Of a stretch of DNA of 64,000 bases, positions 23,688 to 33,029 are shown one piece after another. The stretch comes from an uncultured Christensenella sp. (GTDB taxonomy: Bacteria > Bacillota > Clostridia > Christensenellales > Borkfalkiaceae). The DNA lies in NCBI GenBank assembly GCA_910578565.1, contig CAJTQF010000006.1:1-64000 (forward strand). The letters are read 5' to 3'. Numbering within the stretch: position 1 is the first letter of the stretch; every line of letters begins with the position of its first letter. The position numbers and the translations under genes are program-made. The notes under the pieces are model-generated. The model was given only the letters and a program-made list of their open reading frames with translations, did no database searches and was not told the DNA's origin.

Positions 23688-24096
23688 TGAAAGACAAGAA
23701 CGGAAATAAAAGAAAATTATCTATTAGGTATATTTGTTGGGCTGTTGGATCAGTTATTGTATTTACTGCATTTTTTTAGTGCTTGTGTTATATTACGATA
23801 TTTTTGAAGATATTGAAACAGCAGAAATAATTAGAATTAATACTGATAATGACGGACTACAAGAGATAATCTTTTTGGTGGATGGCGAAGAATTTACAGC
23901 TTATTACCAAATGCCAACGACAAGTGCATTAAAAGTTTATCTTGAAGTAGGAGATAAAATTCAATATTTGGTAGAAGATCCAAGTGTAATATATCTTAGA
24001 CGGCCCCTTGGGATTATAATTTTGTCGTGTGCTGAAACATTGCTTATAGTTCTATTTATAGGAACAACTATTTACGAAATAAAAAAAGGTATGTGA
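23688..24096 (+). pseudogene. Frameshifted DUF3592-like membrane protein gene
   Basis: The ATG at 23688 has a GGAGGAC site. The first frame gives a basic start and a membrane helix (MKDKNGNKRKLSIRY...), then stops in a T7 run. The following frame continues as LVLYYDIFED, a small beta domain, and a second membrane helix (LGIIILSCAETLLIVLF). One extra T would join the two into a protein of about 135 residues. The layout of membrane helix, beta domain and membrane helix resembles the gene at 29476-30060. Confidence 0.7.
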
Positions 24097-24201
24097 AATT
24101 TAATTAGCAAGTAATATAAACTTGAAGATTTTTTTGTGATTCTTTTTTGTAAAATTAGTGGTAAAAATCCTTTTTATTGTGTCTGACTCAAAAATTGGGA
24201 A

Positions 24202-24347
24202 ATAGTAATCTAATCTAATTTAATCGAGTCAAGCGTTATTTGCACAAAAAGCATAACTAACGCAAAAACGCCCTTTAAGGGCGTTTTTGTATAGAAAAAG
24301 ACACACGTAGCGGGGCTATAACAGCTCCTTTTGCGTGTGCCTTTGTG
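24202..24347. repeat. Left ~145-bp direct repeat flanking the restriction-modification gene
   Basis: It matches 26762-26902 with few differences and small gaps. It contains a terminator stem AAAACGCCC with GGGCGTTTT around TTTAA. The right-hand copy lies directly against the tRNA-Ser 3' end; this copy lacks a tRNA. Confidence 0.9.
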
Positions 24348-24497
24348 TCAATGATGAATGATAAGTAGCGTATTGAAATACTGGAAAGGGTGGTGTACAT
24401 ACGCGGGGGGGGGTGAAATCAAAATTGTTGATTTATGTCAAAAAATTTGTTATATTATAAATATGGTAGATTGTCTTTTGAAGCAAGGAGAAAAATA

Positions 24498-26747
24498 ATG
24501 ACAAAAATAATGGCAAAAATCATAAGTGAGACAAAAACTGAAAATATATTTCGTGATTATTATGGAACGAAGACTTTTATAGAAAAATCGGCAATTCCAG
24601 TTGAATATGGGTTTAAAAGTAAGAAAGGTACAGACTATAAAGGATATCCGGATTTTTTCTTGGATCGTGGATTATACGCAATAATCGTTGAGGCTAAGGC
24701 ATTATTGCAAGATAAAGCAATAGAAGAAGTGAAATATTATTTACTTAACAATAAATTAAGGGATAAGAAAGACTTGATTGGGATTGCAATATCTGGACAA
24801 ACAAAAGGTTGCATAAAAATAAATTATTTTTGTTTGTTCAAAGGCTTAAAAGAAATTATTGAAATTCAGGGTAATAAGTTAATGTCGATTGAAAATATTG
24901 AAAAAACATATTTAAATGTAAGGAATGGAGACCAAATAACTGACGCTGAATTAAACACGATACTTTTAGGATTAAATCAAATTTTTCATGATAATAATGT
25001 TCGTGATACTGAGAGAAGTTTGTTTTTTTCAGGTATAATGATTGCTTTGAAGAATACAAATTTTAGAAGCACATATAAAGGAATTCAAGCGCCTTCTGAT
25101 GAGGAACGGGCCAGTGTCGGGATTAATCTTCTAGACGCACATTATATGAATGAAGCCATATTGAATGCTGTGGATATTGAATTAAAAGGTAAAATCAACA
25201 ATTTGTCAAAAGAATTCTCATGGAAAGATAGATTTTCTTTTATTAAAACCATAGATATCCCTTTAATTAATTATATAGAAATCATTGAAACAGTAGAAAA
25301 GAAAATATATATGCCTTTTCGTAGCGATGAGAAATTAGATATTTTGGGTAGAGCATACAAAACATTTTTAAAACGGGCAGGAAAAGTTGATAATAAAAAT
25401 ATTATATTAACGCCAGATCATATTAAAAATCTAATGGTGAAATTGGCTCAACTTTCAGCATATGATGTTGTTTTAGATACCTGTACTGGATCAGGCGGCT
25501 TTTTGATGCAAGCCATGGAGACAATGCTACAACAATGCAAGGGGGATGAAGAGAGAATAAAAAGTATAACAGAAAAGCAATTAATAGGATTTGAAATTGA
25601 TCCGGTGTTGTTCTCTTTAGCTTGTTCAAATATGTTTCTCCATGGAGATGGAAGAACAAATATGTTATATAGGAATAGTTTATTGGATTTGTCTGTTAAG
25701 CAAGACAAGATTGTATTTGATGAAATTAAAAAATTAAAACCGACAAAAGTAATTATCAACCCCCCTTATGAAAAAGGAAATCCTATTAAATTTACAAAAC
25801 AAGCTCTTGATTTTTTAGAACCGAATGGCACATTAATTTGTATTATGCCAAACCCTACTTTATTATCTAATGTTGGAAAAATGTCAGATGAGATATTAAA
25901 AATTGCTAAACTTGATTTTGTAATAAAGATGCCAGTATCAATTTTTAAAGAGCAAGATAGAACGGTATATACTTCTATTTTTGGATTTACGAAAACACCC
26001 CATAAACAAATTGATGAAGTTGTTTTTTATGAATTAAAAGAGGACGGCTTAGTTTCCGTTCAACATAAAGGACGAGTTGATAAAAACAATAAATGGGATT
26101 TAATTGAATCAGAGATACTGGATTGCGTTTTAAATAAAAAAGAAAAAGATGGAGTATGTGAAAAAAGAAGGATTTATGTGGGCGAAAAACTGGTGTTAGC
26201 TGGAGTAAAAGAACATACATTGAGTTTGCCTAATTTAGTAAAATTTTCTGATCTATTTGACACATCAGAGTATGGTTCTTTGCAAAGTGAAGACAACAAC
26301 CCTGAAGGAGACTTTGATCTTATTACAGCTGCTGAGAGTTGGAAAAAGCATGATACTTATTCTCACGATAAAGAAGCTATAATATATGCGGTTGGAGCAG
26401 AAGGCTCATTAGGAAGAGCGCATTATGTAAATGGGAAATTTATTGCAAGTACTCTATGTTTGATTCTTACTCCCAAAAATCCAGAAAAATATCCAATAGA
26501 TCTTGAATTTTATTCGCATTATTTAATGGCTATACGTGAGAAAATAGTGGTTGCTTTAAGAAATGGAACTTCAAAGTTGACAATAAAGCCAGATGAATTA
26601 AATGAATATCCTATAGAATATTTTAGCATAGATGAACAATTGGAAAAAAAGAAAGAGATTCTTGAAAGACAGAATAAATTGCAAAATATGGAAGAGCGGA
26701 TAAAACAAGCAAAAGCAGAAATTTATAAAAATATATCAATGATGTGA
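24498..26747 (+). CDS. Type IIG-like single-chain restriction-modification enzyme
   Basis: 749 residues from the ATG at 24498, chosen because AAGGAG lies 7 bases before it; an ATG at 24435 has no such site. An N-terminal PD-(D/E)XK nuclease is seen as P51-D52 and E65-A-K67. The adenine methylase core has motif I DTCTGSGGF at 327-335 and motif IV NPPY at 421-424, as in HsdM and type IIG enzymes. The C-terminal ~200 residues are an HsdS-like target-recognition half plus a coiled-coil spacer. One polypeptide therefore cuts, methylates and recognises DNA. Flanking direct repeats and AT-rich codon use suggest acquisition by transfer. Confidence 0.85.
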   Translation: MTKIMAKIISETKTENIFRDYYGTKTFIEKSAIPVEYGFKSKKGTDYKGYPDFFLDRGLYAIIVEAKALLQDKAIEEVKYYLLNNKLRDKKDLIGIAISGQTKGCIKINYFCLFKGLKEIIEIQGNKLMSIENIEKTYLNVRNGDQITDAELNTILLGLNQIFHDNNVRDTERSLFFSGIMIALKNTNFRSTYKGIQAPSDEERASVGINLLDAHYMNEAILNAVDIELKGKINNLSKEFSWKDRFSFIKTIDIPLINYIEIIETVEKKIYMPFRSDEKLDILGRAYKTFLKRAGKVDNKNIILTPDHIKNLMVKLAQLSAYDVVLDTCTGSGGFLMQAMETMLQQCKGDEERIKSITEKQLIGFEIDPVLFSLACSNMFLHGDGRTNMLYRNSLLDLSVKQDKIVFDEIKKLKPTKVIINPPYEKGNPIKFTKQALDFLEPNGTLICIMPNPTLLSNVGKMSDEILKIAKLDFVIKMPVSIFKEQDRTVYTSIFGFTKTPHKQIDEVVFYELKEDGLVSVQHKGRVDKNNKWDLIESEILDCVLNKKEKDGVCEKRRIYVGEKLVLAGVKEHTLSLPNLVKFSDLFDTSEYGSLQSEDNNPEGDFDLITAAESWKKHDTYSHDKEAIIYAVGAEGSLGRAHYVNGKFIASTLCLILTPKNPEKYPIDLEFYSHYLMAIREKIVVALRNGTSKLTIKPDELNEYPIEYFSIDEQLEKKKEILERQNKLQNMEERIKQAKAEIYKNISMM

Positions 26748-26761
26748 GGAAAGTAAAATTG

Positions 26762-26902
26762 ATAGTAATCAAATCTAATCGAGTCAAGCGTTATTTGCAC
26801 AAAAAGCATAACTAACGCAAAACGCCCTTTAAGGGCGTTTTTGTATAGAAAAAGACACACGTTGCGGGGCTAAAGCAAGCTCCTTTTGCGTGTGCCTTCG
26901 TG
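26762..26902. repeat. Right ~140-bp direct repeat next to tRNA-Ser
   Basis: Second copy of 24202-24347, ending exactly at the tRNA-Ser CCA. Read on the minus strand it supplies the tRNA terminator (perfect stem around TTAAA, followed by T's). Confidence 0.9.
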
Positions 26903-26988
26903 GCGCAGAGAGAGGGATTCGAACCCCCGTACAGTTGCCCGTAACACGATTTCGAGTCGTGCGCGTTCGACCACTCCGCCATCTCTGC
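26901..26988 (-). tRNA. tRNA-Ser(CGA)
   Basis: 88 bases with encoded CCA. Acceptor GCAGAGA pairs with TCTCTGC; the anticodon loop CTCGAAA gives anticodon CGA for UCG codons; a long variable arm and TTCGAAT T-loop are typical of tRNA-Ser. Confidence 0.95.
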
Positions 26989-27089
26989 AACAGTTTGATA
27001 AATTGTTTAACAGAGATATAATATAAAATTCAACGAAAAAAAGCAAGTGTTTTTTGCCGTGATAAGTTAGTTGATTTAAAATTTTTTTA

Positions 27090-27118
27090 TTGACATTTAA
27101 ACCGCCATAAATTATACT
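27090..27118 (+). promoter_or_regulatory. Promoter for amidohydrolase-gdhA
   Basis: TTGACA (27090-27095) and TATACT (27113-27118) are 17 bp apart, 20 bases before the start codon. Confidence 0.75.
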
Positions 27119-27138
27119 AACAAGCGGGGGTTACGCAA

Positions 27139-28050
27139 ATGAAAATTATTGACGCGCACGCGCATGTGGCGCAGTTTATTTCAGGTTTTACTTCGCGCGG
27201 TGAATTGCGTCCTGTCGGGGAAGGTAAAGCCCAATATTCGACCGGTGAAATTTTTCAGATGTTTCCGCCTGAATTGGGCGATTTGGGTGTATCGCCAGAA
27301 GCGTTAATAGAGGTAATGGATAAAAACGGCGTTGATAGAGCTGTTCTGTTACAGGGCAATTGGCTTGGGTTTCATAACGAATATACTTATGCGGCAATAC
27401 AAAAATACCCCGAACGCTTTACGGGTGCGGCAACATATGACCCTTTTTGTGTTAAAGATGAAGAAATATGCAGACATCTTTTTGACGAACTGAATTTTAA
27501 GGCGGTAAAATTTGAGCTATCAACAGGTTCAGGGCTTATGGCTAACCGTGAATTTTATCTTGACGGTAAAGTTATGAATGATTGCTTTGCGCACGCGAGT
27601 AAAAAGGGCTTGACCGTTGTGCTTGATATTGGAAGACCGCGCAATTCCTGCTGGCAGGTAGAAGCGCTTGGAAATGCAGTGAAAAAATTTCCCGATGTAA
27701 CTTTTGTTGTTTGTCATTTGCTTTCGCCACAGCAAGGCGACGGCGAATTACTGAAAACGGCGCTTGCAAAGCTGTTGTATGATAATATCTATTTTGATAT
27801 AGCTGCGCTTGCGGCAAACCAGAAGCCTGAAACTTATCCGTATCCTACGGCATTGGAACATTTAAAAACCGCTAAGTCGATTGTGGGATTTGACAGACTT
27901 ATGTTTGGAACTGATATGCCGAGTACGCTCGCAAGAGACAGTTATGCGCATTTAACCGATTATATTATAAATTCGGACGTTTTCACAAAAAAGGAATTGG
28001 AATACGTATTTTACAAAACTGCCGATAAAGTGTACTTTAATAATAACTGA
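27139..28050 (+). CDS. Amidohydrolase-2 family metal-dependent hydrolase
   Basis: 303 residues forming a TIM barrel. The start MKIIDAHAHV gives the HxH metal pair, a later H lies in VVCHLL, and the metal Asp lies in MFGTDMPS. The family decarboxylates or hydrolyses cyclic and aromatic acids; the actual substrate is unknown. The gene is followed after 33 bp by gdhA, with no terminator between, so the two probably share a transcript. Confidence 0.85.
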   Translation: MKIIDAHAHVAQFISGFTSRGELRPVGEGKAQYSTGEIFQMFPPELGDLGVSPEALIEVMDKNGVDRAVLLQGNWLGFHNEYTYAAIQKYPERFTGAATYDPFCVKDEEICRHLFDELNFKAVKFELSTGSGLMANREFYLDGKVMNDCFAHASKKGLTVVLDIGRPRNSCWQVEALGNAVKKFPDVTFVVCHLLSPQQGDGELLKTALAKLLYDNIYFDIAALAANQKPETYPYPTALEHLKTAKSIVGFDRLMFGTDMPSTLARDSYAHLTDYIINSDVFTKKELEYVFYKTADKVYFNNN

Positions 28051-28083
28051 GAATTCTGCTTAATGGCAGAAAAGGAGAAATAT

Positions 28084-29418
28084 ATGAATTATGTATCTCA
28101 GGTGCTTGAAAATTTAAAAAATAATAATCCGAACGAACCGGAATTTCATCAGGCGGCAACTGAAATTTTGATGACTCTTGCGCCCGTAATGGAAAAACAT
28201 CCCGAGTATGAGCAAGCAGCTTTATTGGAGAGATTTGTAGAACCTGAAAGAGTTGTTATGTTCCGCGTTCCCTGGGTGGACGACAGCGGTAAAGTCCGCG
28301 TTAATAAGGGCTATCGCGTACAATTTAACAGCGCAATAGGTCCTTATAAAGGCGGGCTGCGTTTTCATCCTTCGGTGAATCTTTCAATAATAAAATTTTT
28401 GGGATTGGAACAGATATTGAAAAATAGCCTGACAGGGTTGCCTATCGGCGGCGGTAAGGGCGGTTCGGACTTTAATCCCAAAGGTAAATCCGATAGGGAA
28501 ATTATGAATTTCTGTCAAAGTTTTATGACGGAACTTTATCGCCATATCGGAGCAGATACAGACGTTCCGGCGGGCGACATAGGCGTTGGCGGTAGAGAGA
28601 TAGGATATTTATTCGGACAATATAAGAGATTGCGTAACGAACATGTCGGAGTTTTGACTGGCAGAGGGCTTTCGTACGGCGGCAGTCTTGTCAGAACGGA
28701 AGCTACAGGTTACGGATTGGTATATATCACCGAAGAAGCGTTGAAAGCGCGCGGTGACAGTTTTAAAGGCAAAACTGTGATTATATCGGGTGCCGGTAAC
28801 GTCGCAATTTATGCTTGTGAAAAGGCGCAGAGTCTGGGTGCAAAAGTTGTTGCTATGTACGATTCCGACGGTTATATTTATGAACCCGACGGCATAAAAT
28901 TGGAAGTCGTAAAAAATATTAAAGAAGTCAAGCGCGGAAGAATAAAAGATTATGTAAATGAAGTAAAGACGGCGAAATATTTTGAAGGTTGTCGCGGCAT
29001 CTGGACTATTCCCTGTGATATTGCGTTGCCTTGTGCGACACAAAATGAAATTGACGCAGCAAGCGCGGAAAAACTTGTTAAAAACGGCGTTAAGTATGTA
29101 GCGGAAGGAGCAAATATGCCTTCAACGCTTGAAGCTATTGAAATTTTCCAAAAGAGCGGAGTTGTGTTTCTACCCGCAAAAGCTGCAAATGCCGGCGGCG
29201 TGGCGACGTCTGCGCTTGAAATGGCACAGTCGTCCGGCAGAATGTTCTGGACGTTTGAAGAAGTTGATGCAAAACTTAAAAATATTATGATAAATATTTA
29301 TCGCAATATGGAAAGTGCGGCAAAAGAATACGGATATGAAGGTAATTATGTGATGGGTGCAAATATTGCAGGATTCATAAAGGTTGCAAACGCTATGATG
29401 GCGCACGGAGTGGTTTAA
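28084..29418 (+). CDS. gdhA: Glutamate dehydrogenase (hexameric, NADP-type)
   Basis: 444 residues from the ATG at 28084, preceded by AAGGAG; an ATG at 28063 would put that site inside the protein. The catalytic Lys region PIGGGKGGSDFNPKGKSD and the Rossmann segment VIISGAGNVAIYA are seen. It converts 2-oxoglutarate and ammonia to glutamate. Length and motifs match the hexameric GDH50 group that is usual in Clostridia and normally NADP-linked. Confidence 0.95.
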   Translation: MNYVSQVLENLKNNNPNEPEFHQAATEILMTLAPVMEKHPEYEQAALLERFVEPERVVMFRVPWVDDSGKVRVNKGYRVQFNSAIGPYKGGLRFHPSVNLSIIKFLGLEQILKNSLTGLPIGGGKGGSDFNPKGKSDREIMNFCQSFMTELYRHIGADTDVPAGDIGVGGREIGYLFGQYKRLRNEHVGVLTGRGLSYGGSLVRTEATGYGLVYITEEALKARGDSFKGKTVIISGAGNVAIYACEKAQSLGAKVVAMYDSDGYIYEPDGIKLEVVKNIKEVKRGRIKDYVNEVKTAKYFEGCRGIWTIPCDIALPCATQNEIDAASAEKLVKNGVKYVAEGANMPSTLEAIEIFQKSGVVFLPAKAANAGGVATSALEMAQSSGRMFWTFEEVDAKLKNIMINIYRNMESAAKEYGYEGNYVMGANIAGFIKVANAMMAHGVV

Positions 29419-29438
29419 TTTAATAATTACTATTAGTA

Positions 29439-29468
29439 CAGCCGCCGCAGTTTCTACTGCGGCGGCTG
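29439..29468. terminator. Bidirectional terminator between gdhA and the opposite gene
   Basis: CAGCCGCCGCAG and CTGCGGCGGCTG form a perfect 12-bp stem with loop TTTCTA, and a T run follows. Confidence 0.9.
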
Positions 29469-29475
29469 AATTTTT

Positions 29476-30060
29476 TCAAATCTTTAATAATCTTAATTTT
29501 TTTGATTGTCTTACAATACCGAATATGCATAACCCCAATACAACAGATGAAATTGAAATTATCATAATATAGATGCCAAAAGTTGTAGGTTTTAATAATG
29601 ATTCTTTATAGACGGATAAACAGCACAAACCATTATCGGCAACCAACATTTTCATTGTCGTACCATCAGACACTATTTGTTTAATATACTGCTCCCGTGC
29701 ACGCAGTTCATCTCTACTTCTGCATATAACAGTATCCAAATATTCATCTGTAAACGTGTTGCCATTGTCGTCAACATATTCATACACTATGTGAAAACGC
29801 CCTTTATATATTCTCGCGGGGTCGCCACGTGAGCCTACTAGTCCATAATCATCATAGTAACCTTTTATATATGCATCAACTTCAACGCCGTTTTCGTATA
29901 AATACTTCGTTTCTTGTCGGTATTCTAATGCTTGCGGAACACCATATATTGAAACAATAATCAAGAAACTTGCGATAACAGCAAACACACAAGAGACAAT
30001 CAAAACCACTTTTATTTTCAACTTTATTCTGTTTTGCTGTTTTAATATATTACTCCACAA
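29476..30060 (-). CDS. DUF3592-like membrane protein
   Basis: 194 residues. A membrane helix (about 18-40) precedes a beta-rich outer domain (VDAYIKGYYDDYG, FHIVYEYVDDNGNTFTDEYLD) and a second helix (about 158-182) with a basic tail. This layout fits DUF3592 proteins, of unknown function. No obvious operon partners. The same architecture occurs in the broken gene at 23688-24096. Confidence 0.65.
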   Translation of the reverse strand: MWSNILKQQNRIKLKIKVVLIVSCVFAVIASFLIIVSIYGVPQALEYRQETKYLYENGVEVDAYIKGYYDDYGLVGSRGDPARIYKGRFHIVYEYVDDNGNTFTDEYLDTVICRSRDELRAREQYIKQIVSDGTTMKMLVADNGLCCLSVYKESLLKPTTFGIYIMIISISSVVLGLCIFGIVRQSKKLRLLKI

Positions 30061-30256
30061 TTTTGTTTTGCTAAATGCAAAATTTGTTCATAAGGATTTG
30101 TGATATCAATACTTGTTTGATCGTCTATTAACGATCTTAATAGTATTGAGTTATCGCTTAAAATTTTATCATTTTTTTTACTTAATTGTAAAGTATATAG
30201 GTTCATTTTTAGCCACGTTTTCTATTTGCATTGAACGGAGAATATTGGCATTTTTC

Positions 30257-30305
30257 TTGACTTATATAAATTAATATGCTATATTTTCATTGAGTAGTTA
30301 CTCAA
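30257..30305 (+). promoter_or_regulatory. tetR promoter with palindromic operator
   Basis: TTGACT (30257-30262) and TATATT (30280-30285), 17 bp apart, are followed immediately by TTGAGTAGTTACTCAA (30290-30305), a perfect palindrome with 7-bp arms that covers the transcription start. This is a typical self-repression operator for the TetR-type protein encoded downstream. Confidence 0.8.
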
Positions 30306-30338
30306 CGAAAATATATTTTATTTAATACAGGGTATTAT

Positions 30339-30911
30339 ATGAACAGATCGGAACAAAAAGAAAAAAGGCGGCAAGATATACTTAACGCCGGTTTGGACTT
30401 ATTTATACGTAAAGGATATTCGGCTACAAGAACGTCTGATATTGCAAACGCTGTGGGTATGAGCGAAGGATTGCTTTTTCATTACTTTGAAACCAAAGAA
30501 AAGTTATATTTGGCATTGTTACAAATTGCCGTCCACGGTAAAGATAATGTTTTTAAAATGAAAGATATAAAACCGTTAGCTTTTTTTGAAAATGCCGCAA
30601 AAACAATATTAGATTACATTTTAATTAATCCGTTTGCTGCAAAATTATTTGTCCTAATGAACAGGGCTCAATATGATGGAATACTTTCCGAGAATACACG
30701 AAATTATTCGATGAGACAGAAGGATATAGATATTGCGGTAAAAATTGTATTACAAGGGCAAAAGGAAGGGAGTATACGCGACGGAGATCCGCTTGCTTTG
30801 GCAACAGCGTTTTTTATGTCAATTCAGGGAATAGCTGAAAACATAGAAAGAAATCCCGAAATGCCTGTGCCGAAGCCGGAATGGCTTGTTGATATTGTAA
30901 GGAGAAAATAA
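30339..30911 (+). CDS. TetR/AcrR-family transcriptional regulator
   Basis: 190 residues. The N-terminal helix-turn-helix (YSATRTSDIANAVGMSEGLL then HYFETKEKLYLALL) is typical of TetR proteins; the rest is a helical ligand-binding domain. It probably represses itself and the overlapping downstream membrane-protein gene through the palindrome at 30290-30305. The inducing ligand is unknown. Confidence 0.92.
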   Translation: MNRSEQKEKRRQDILNAGLDLFIRKGYSATRTSDIANAVGMSEGLLFHYFETKEKLYLALLQIAVHGKDNVFKMKDIKPLAFFENAAKTILDYILINPFAAKLFVLMNRAQYDGILSENTRNYSMRQKDIDIAVKIVLQGQKEGSIRDGDPLALATAFFMSIQGIAENIERNPEMPVPKPEWLVDIVRRK

Positions 30912-31622
30912 TGGGGAATAAAAAATTTTTCCGTACTTATTGCCGGTCAGGTGCGTATTATTTTTAATTGCGTTTTTATTAATATCGTTAATTTCAAAAC
31001 AACCGTATACGGCAATCAGTAAATGGTGGACTTTGATTGCTGTATTGGGCAATATTTTTACAATTGCAATTTTGTATTTGTTTTGCAGCAGAAAATGTAT
31101 TACTTATAAAAAATTAATCAATTATGAAAAGAGTAAAACAAAAATCGGCGCGGCAATTTTGATTGTTTTTTAATTATAGCGGTCGGAATGTGCGGGTTGT
31201 ATCTTGCCGGTTTGATTTGTTACGGCGCTTTTCCGTATCTCGACAAAACAATGGTGGAACCGGTTCCGCTGTGGCTTGCGATATTTGCATTGTTGTTTTT
31301 GCCGCTGACTACAACGATTGCGGAAGACGGGCTGTATTTGGGATACGGTATAAATATCGCTACAGGCAATAAATGGGTAAATGTTTCACTGTCTGCATTT
31401 TTTTATGCGTTTCAACACAGTTTCATTCCTTTTTTACCTGACGGCATATTTATTCTGTATAGATTTTTATCCTTTTTGCCGCTTACAGTTCTGATTTGTT
31501 TCTGGTATCAAAAGAGCAGAAATCCGTTGCCGTTTATCATAGGTCATTTTATTTTGAATATTGCTACGGCAGTGCAAATATTGATTATGACTGTCTGCCC
31601 AAACCTTTACAATGCATTATAA
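30911..31622 (+). pseudogene. CPBP-type membrane protease-like gene with two frame breaks
   Basis: The ATG overlaps the tetR stop (TAATG). The first frame stops early after a T5 run near 30925-30929. The frame that follows runs to a stop after a T6 run near 31171, and a third frame completes a protein of about 235 residues with 6 or so membrane helices. One extra T at each run would restore the whole. The C-terminal part has CPBP (Abi) features FYAFQHSF and FIIGHFILN, but the usual EExxxR motif is reduced to EDGLYLG. Likely the target of the TetR protein. Confidence 0.65.
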
Positions 31623-31646
31623 AACAAGAATATTTAAAATATGAAA

Positions 31647-31686
31647 TAATCCGAACTTTATTGCTCGGCGGCTAAAAGTTCGGATT
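31647..31686. terminator. Hairpin terminator beside tRNA-Arg
   Basis: TAATCCGAACTTT and AAAAGTTCGGATTA form a long stem with a GC-rich loop, flanked by AT-rich runs. It serves the tRNA on the minus strand and the rightward gene on the plus strand. Confidence 0.75.
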
Positions 31687-31693
31687 AATAAAA

Positions 31694-31768
31694 TGGTACT
31701 CCCGCTGGGAATCGAACCCGGAACGACCCCTTAGGAGGGGGCTGTTATATCCATTTAACTACGGAAGC
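31694..31768 (-). tRNA. tRNA-Arg(CCU)
   Basis: 75 bases with encoded CCA. The anticodon loop CTCCTAA gives anticodon CCT (reads AGG); the acceptor stem GCTTCCG pairs with CGGGAGT with two G-T wobbles, and TTCGATT forms the T-loop. Confidence 0.93.
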
Positions 31769-31819
31769 ATTATTAGAAAAGCGAGCGTAACAAACGCTCG
31801 CTTTTAATTGTTACAAAAT

Positions 31820-32083
31820 TTACGCCATAGCGTTAAGTTTTTTTGCAAGTCCCGATTTTTTGTTAGCGGCGGTGTTCTTTTTTAAAACGCCCTTTGATAC
31901 CGCACCGTCGATTATAGAACAGGTGTGGGGGAACTTTTCGGTAGCGGCAACCTTATCGCCCGCAGTTACAAGAGCAAGAAATTTTTTAACTTCGGTCTTT
32001 ACTTCCGATTTTATTGCCTTATTTCTTTCCGTTTTCTTCTCGATAACAAGAACACGCTTTTTAGCTGACTTTATATTAGGCAT
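31820..32083 (-). CDS. rpsT: 30S ribosomal protein S20
   Basis: 87 residues, highly basic and helical, starting MPNIKSAKKRV, which is the usual S20 start, with a TCSIIDGAVSKGVLKKNTAANKKSGL stretch near the end (given here in shortened family terms: the KN-AA-KKS motif). It binds 16S rRNA early in 30S assembly. An AAGGAG site precedes the ATG. Confidence 0.96.
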   Translation of the reverse strand: MPNIKSAKKRVLVIEKKTERNKAIKSEVKTEVKKFLALVTAGDKVAATEKFPHTCSIIDGAVSKGVLKKNTAANKKSGLAKKLNAMA

Positions 32084-32220
32084 TTACTATCTCCTTGGAA
32101 ACATAATACTTAAATTACTGTGTAATTTTATCATAAAAAATATGGATTGTAAACTGTTTTTAGCTGTTTTTTATAAGAATTTTAATATATTTGTTATTTA
32201 AGTAATATTAATAATACAGT

Positions 32221-32976
32221 ATGGTAAATAACGTTCAGAATCCTTCTGTTTGTGTGTTTGACAGCGGTATAGGCGGCATAAGTCTTTTATTTGAATGTGT
32301 GCGCAGATTACCGCGCGTTGATTTTACTTACTTTGCAGATAACTATCGCGTGCCTTACGGAAATCTTCCGCGCGCCGAACTTATAAAGCGCATTGATGAA
32401 ATTTTTGAAGAAATTTCAAAATCAAATCCTTCTGCGGCCGTGTTGGCTTGCAATACGGCAACTGCGCAAAGTATTGATTTTTTGCGAAATAAATATGATT
32501 TTCCCATATTGGGAATACAGCCGGCAATAAAACCTGCGGTTGAATCCGGCGGTAAGTGCCTTGTGCTGGCAACACCGTCAACAGTAAAAAGCGAGTCGTT
32601 CAAAAATCTTTTAGAGAGATACGGTAACAGCAATACCTGTGTGGTTGCGTGCGATAAGTTGGCGCCCTACATAGAGCAAAACCTGTTGAATTTGTCTGCT
32701 ACGGGCGTTGAAAATTTATTGCCGCAATGTAAGGCGGATTCTGTTGTTTTAGGGTGCACGCACTATGTTTTAGCAAAAAAAATTATTCAATCTTTTTATG
32801 ATTGCCCGGTATATGACGGAATTGTTGGGACGGCTGACCACCTTAAAAATATTTTGGGGATTTGTGACCACAACGTTCAAAGAGCGCAGAAAATAGCCTT
32901 TTCAGGTGGCGATAGTTACAAAAATCGTAAAGTCTTTAACTATATATTAATGCAAGAAGAGGTACTTAGTCCCTAA
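32221..32976 (+). CDS. murI: Glutamate racemase
   Basis: 251 residues. Both catalytic Cys motifs are present, ACNTATAQS near residue 77 and LGCTHYVL near 179, along with VFDSGIGG at the start. It makes D-glutamate for peptidoglycan. No ribosome binding site is seen, and a TAATAT/TAATAC box lies within 20 bases of the ATG, so the mRNA may be leaderless. Confidence 0.95.
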   Translation: MVNNVQNPSVCVFDSGIGGISLLFECVRRLPRVDFTYFADNYRVPYGNLPRAELIKRIDEIFEEISKSNPSAAVLACNTATAQSIDFLRNKYDFPILGIQPAIKPAVESGGKCLVLATPSTVKSESFKNLLERYGNSNTCVVACDKLAPYIEQNLLNLSATGVENLLPQCKADSVVLGCTHYVLAKKIIQSFYDCPVYDGIVGTADHLKNILGICDHNVQRAQKIAFSGGDSYKNRKVFNYILMQEEVLSP

Positions 32977-33029
32977 AAATCCATTTTTTTATAATAAAAA
33001 ATTAAAAAATTCCAATAATTTTACTCAAA

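Noticed and set aside
23734..23775. Independent small gene starting at 23734
   Set aside because: Its first residues are an out-of-frame reading of the membrane helix of the gene starting at 23688, so it is better seen as the downstream part of one frameshifted gene.
28063..28083. gdhA start at the ATG at 28063
   Set aside because: The AAGGAG site for the ATG at 28084 would lie within the coding part; the later start gives the usual family length.
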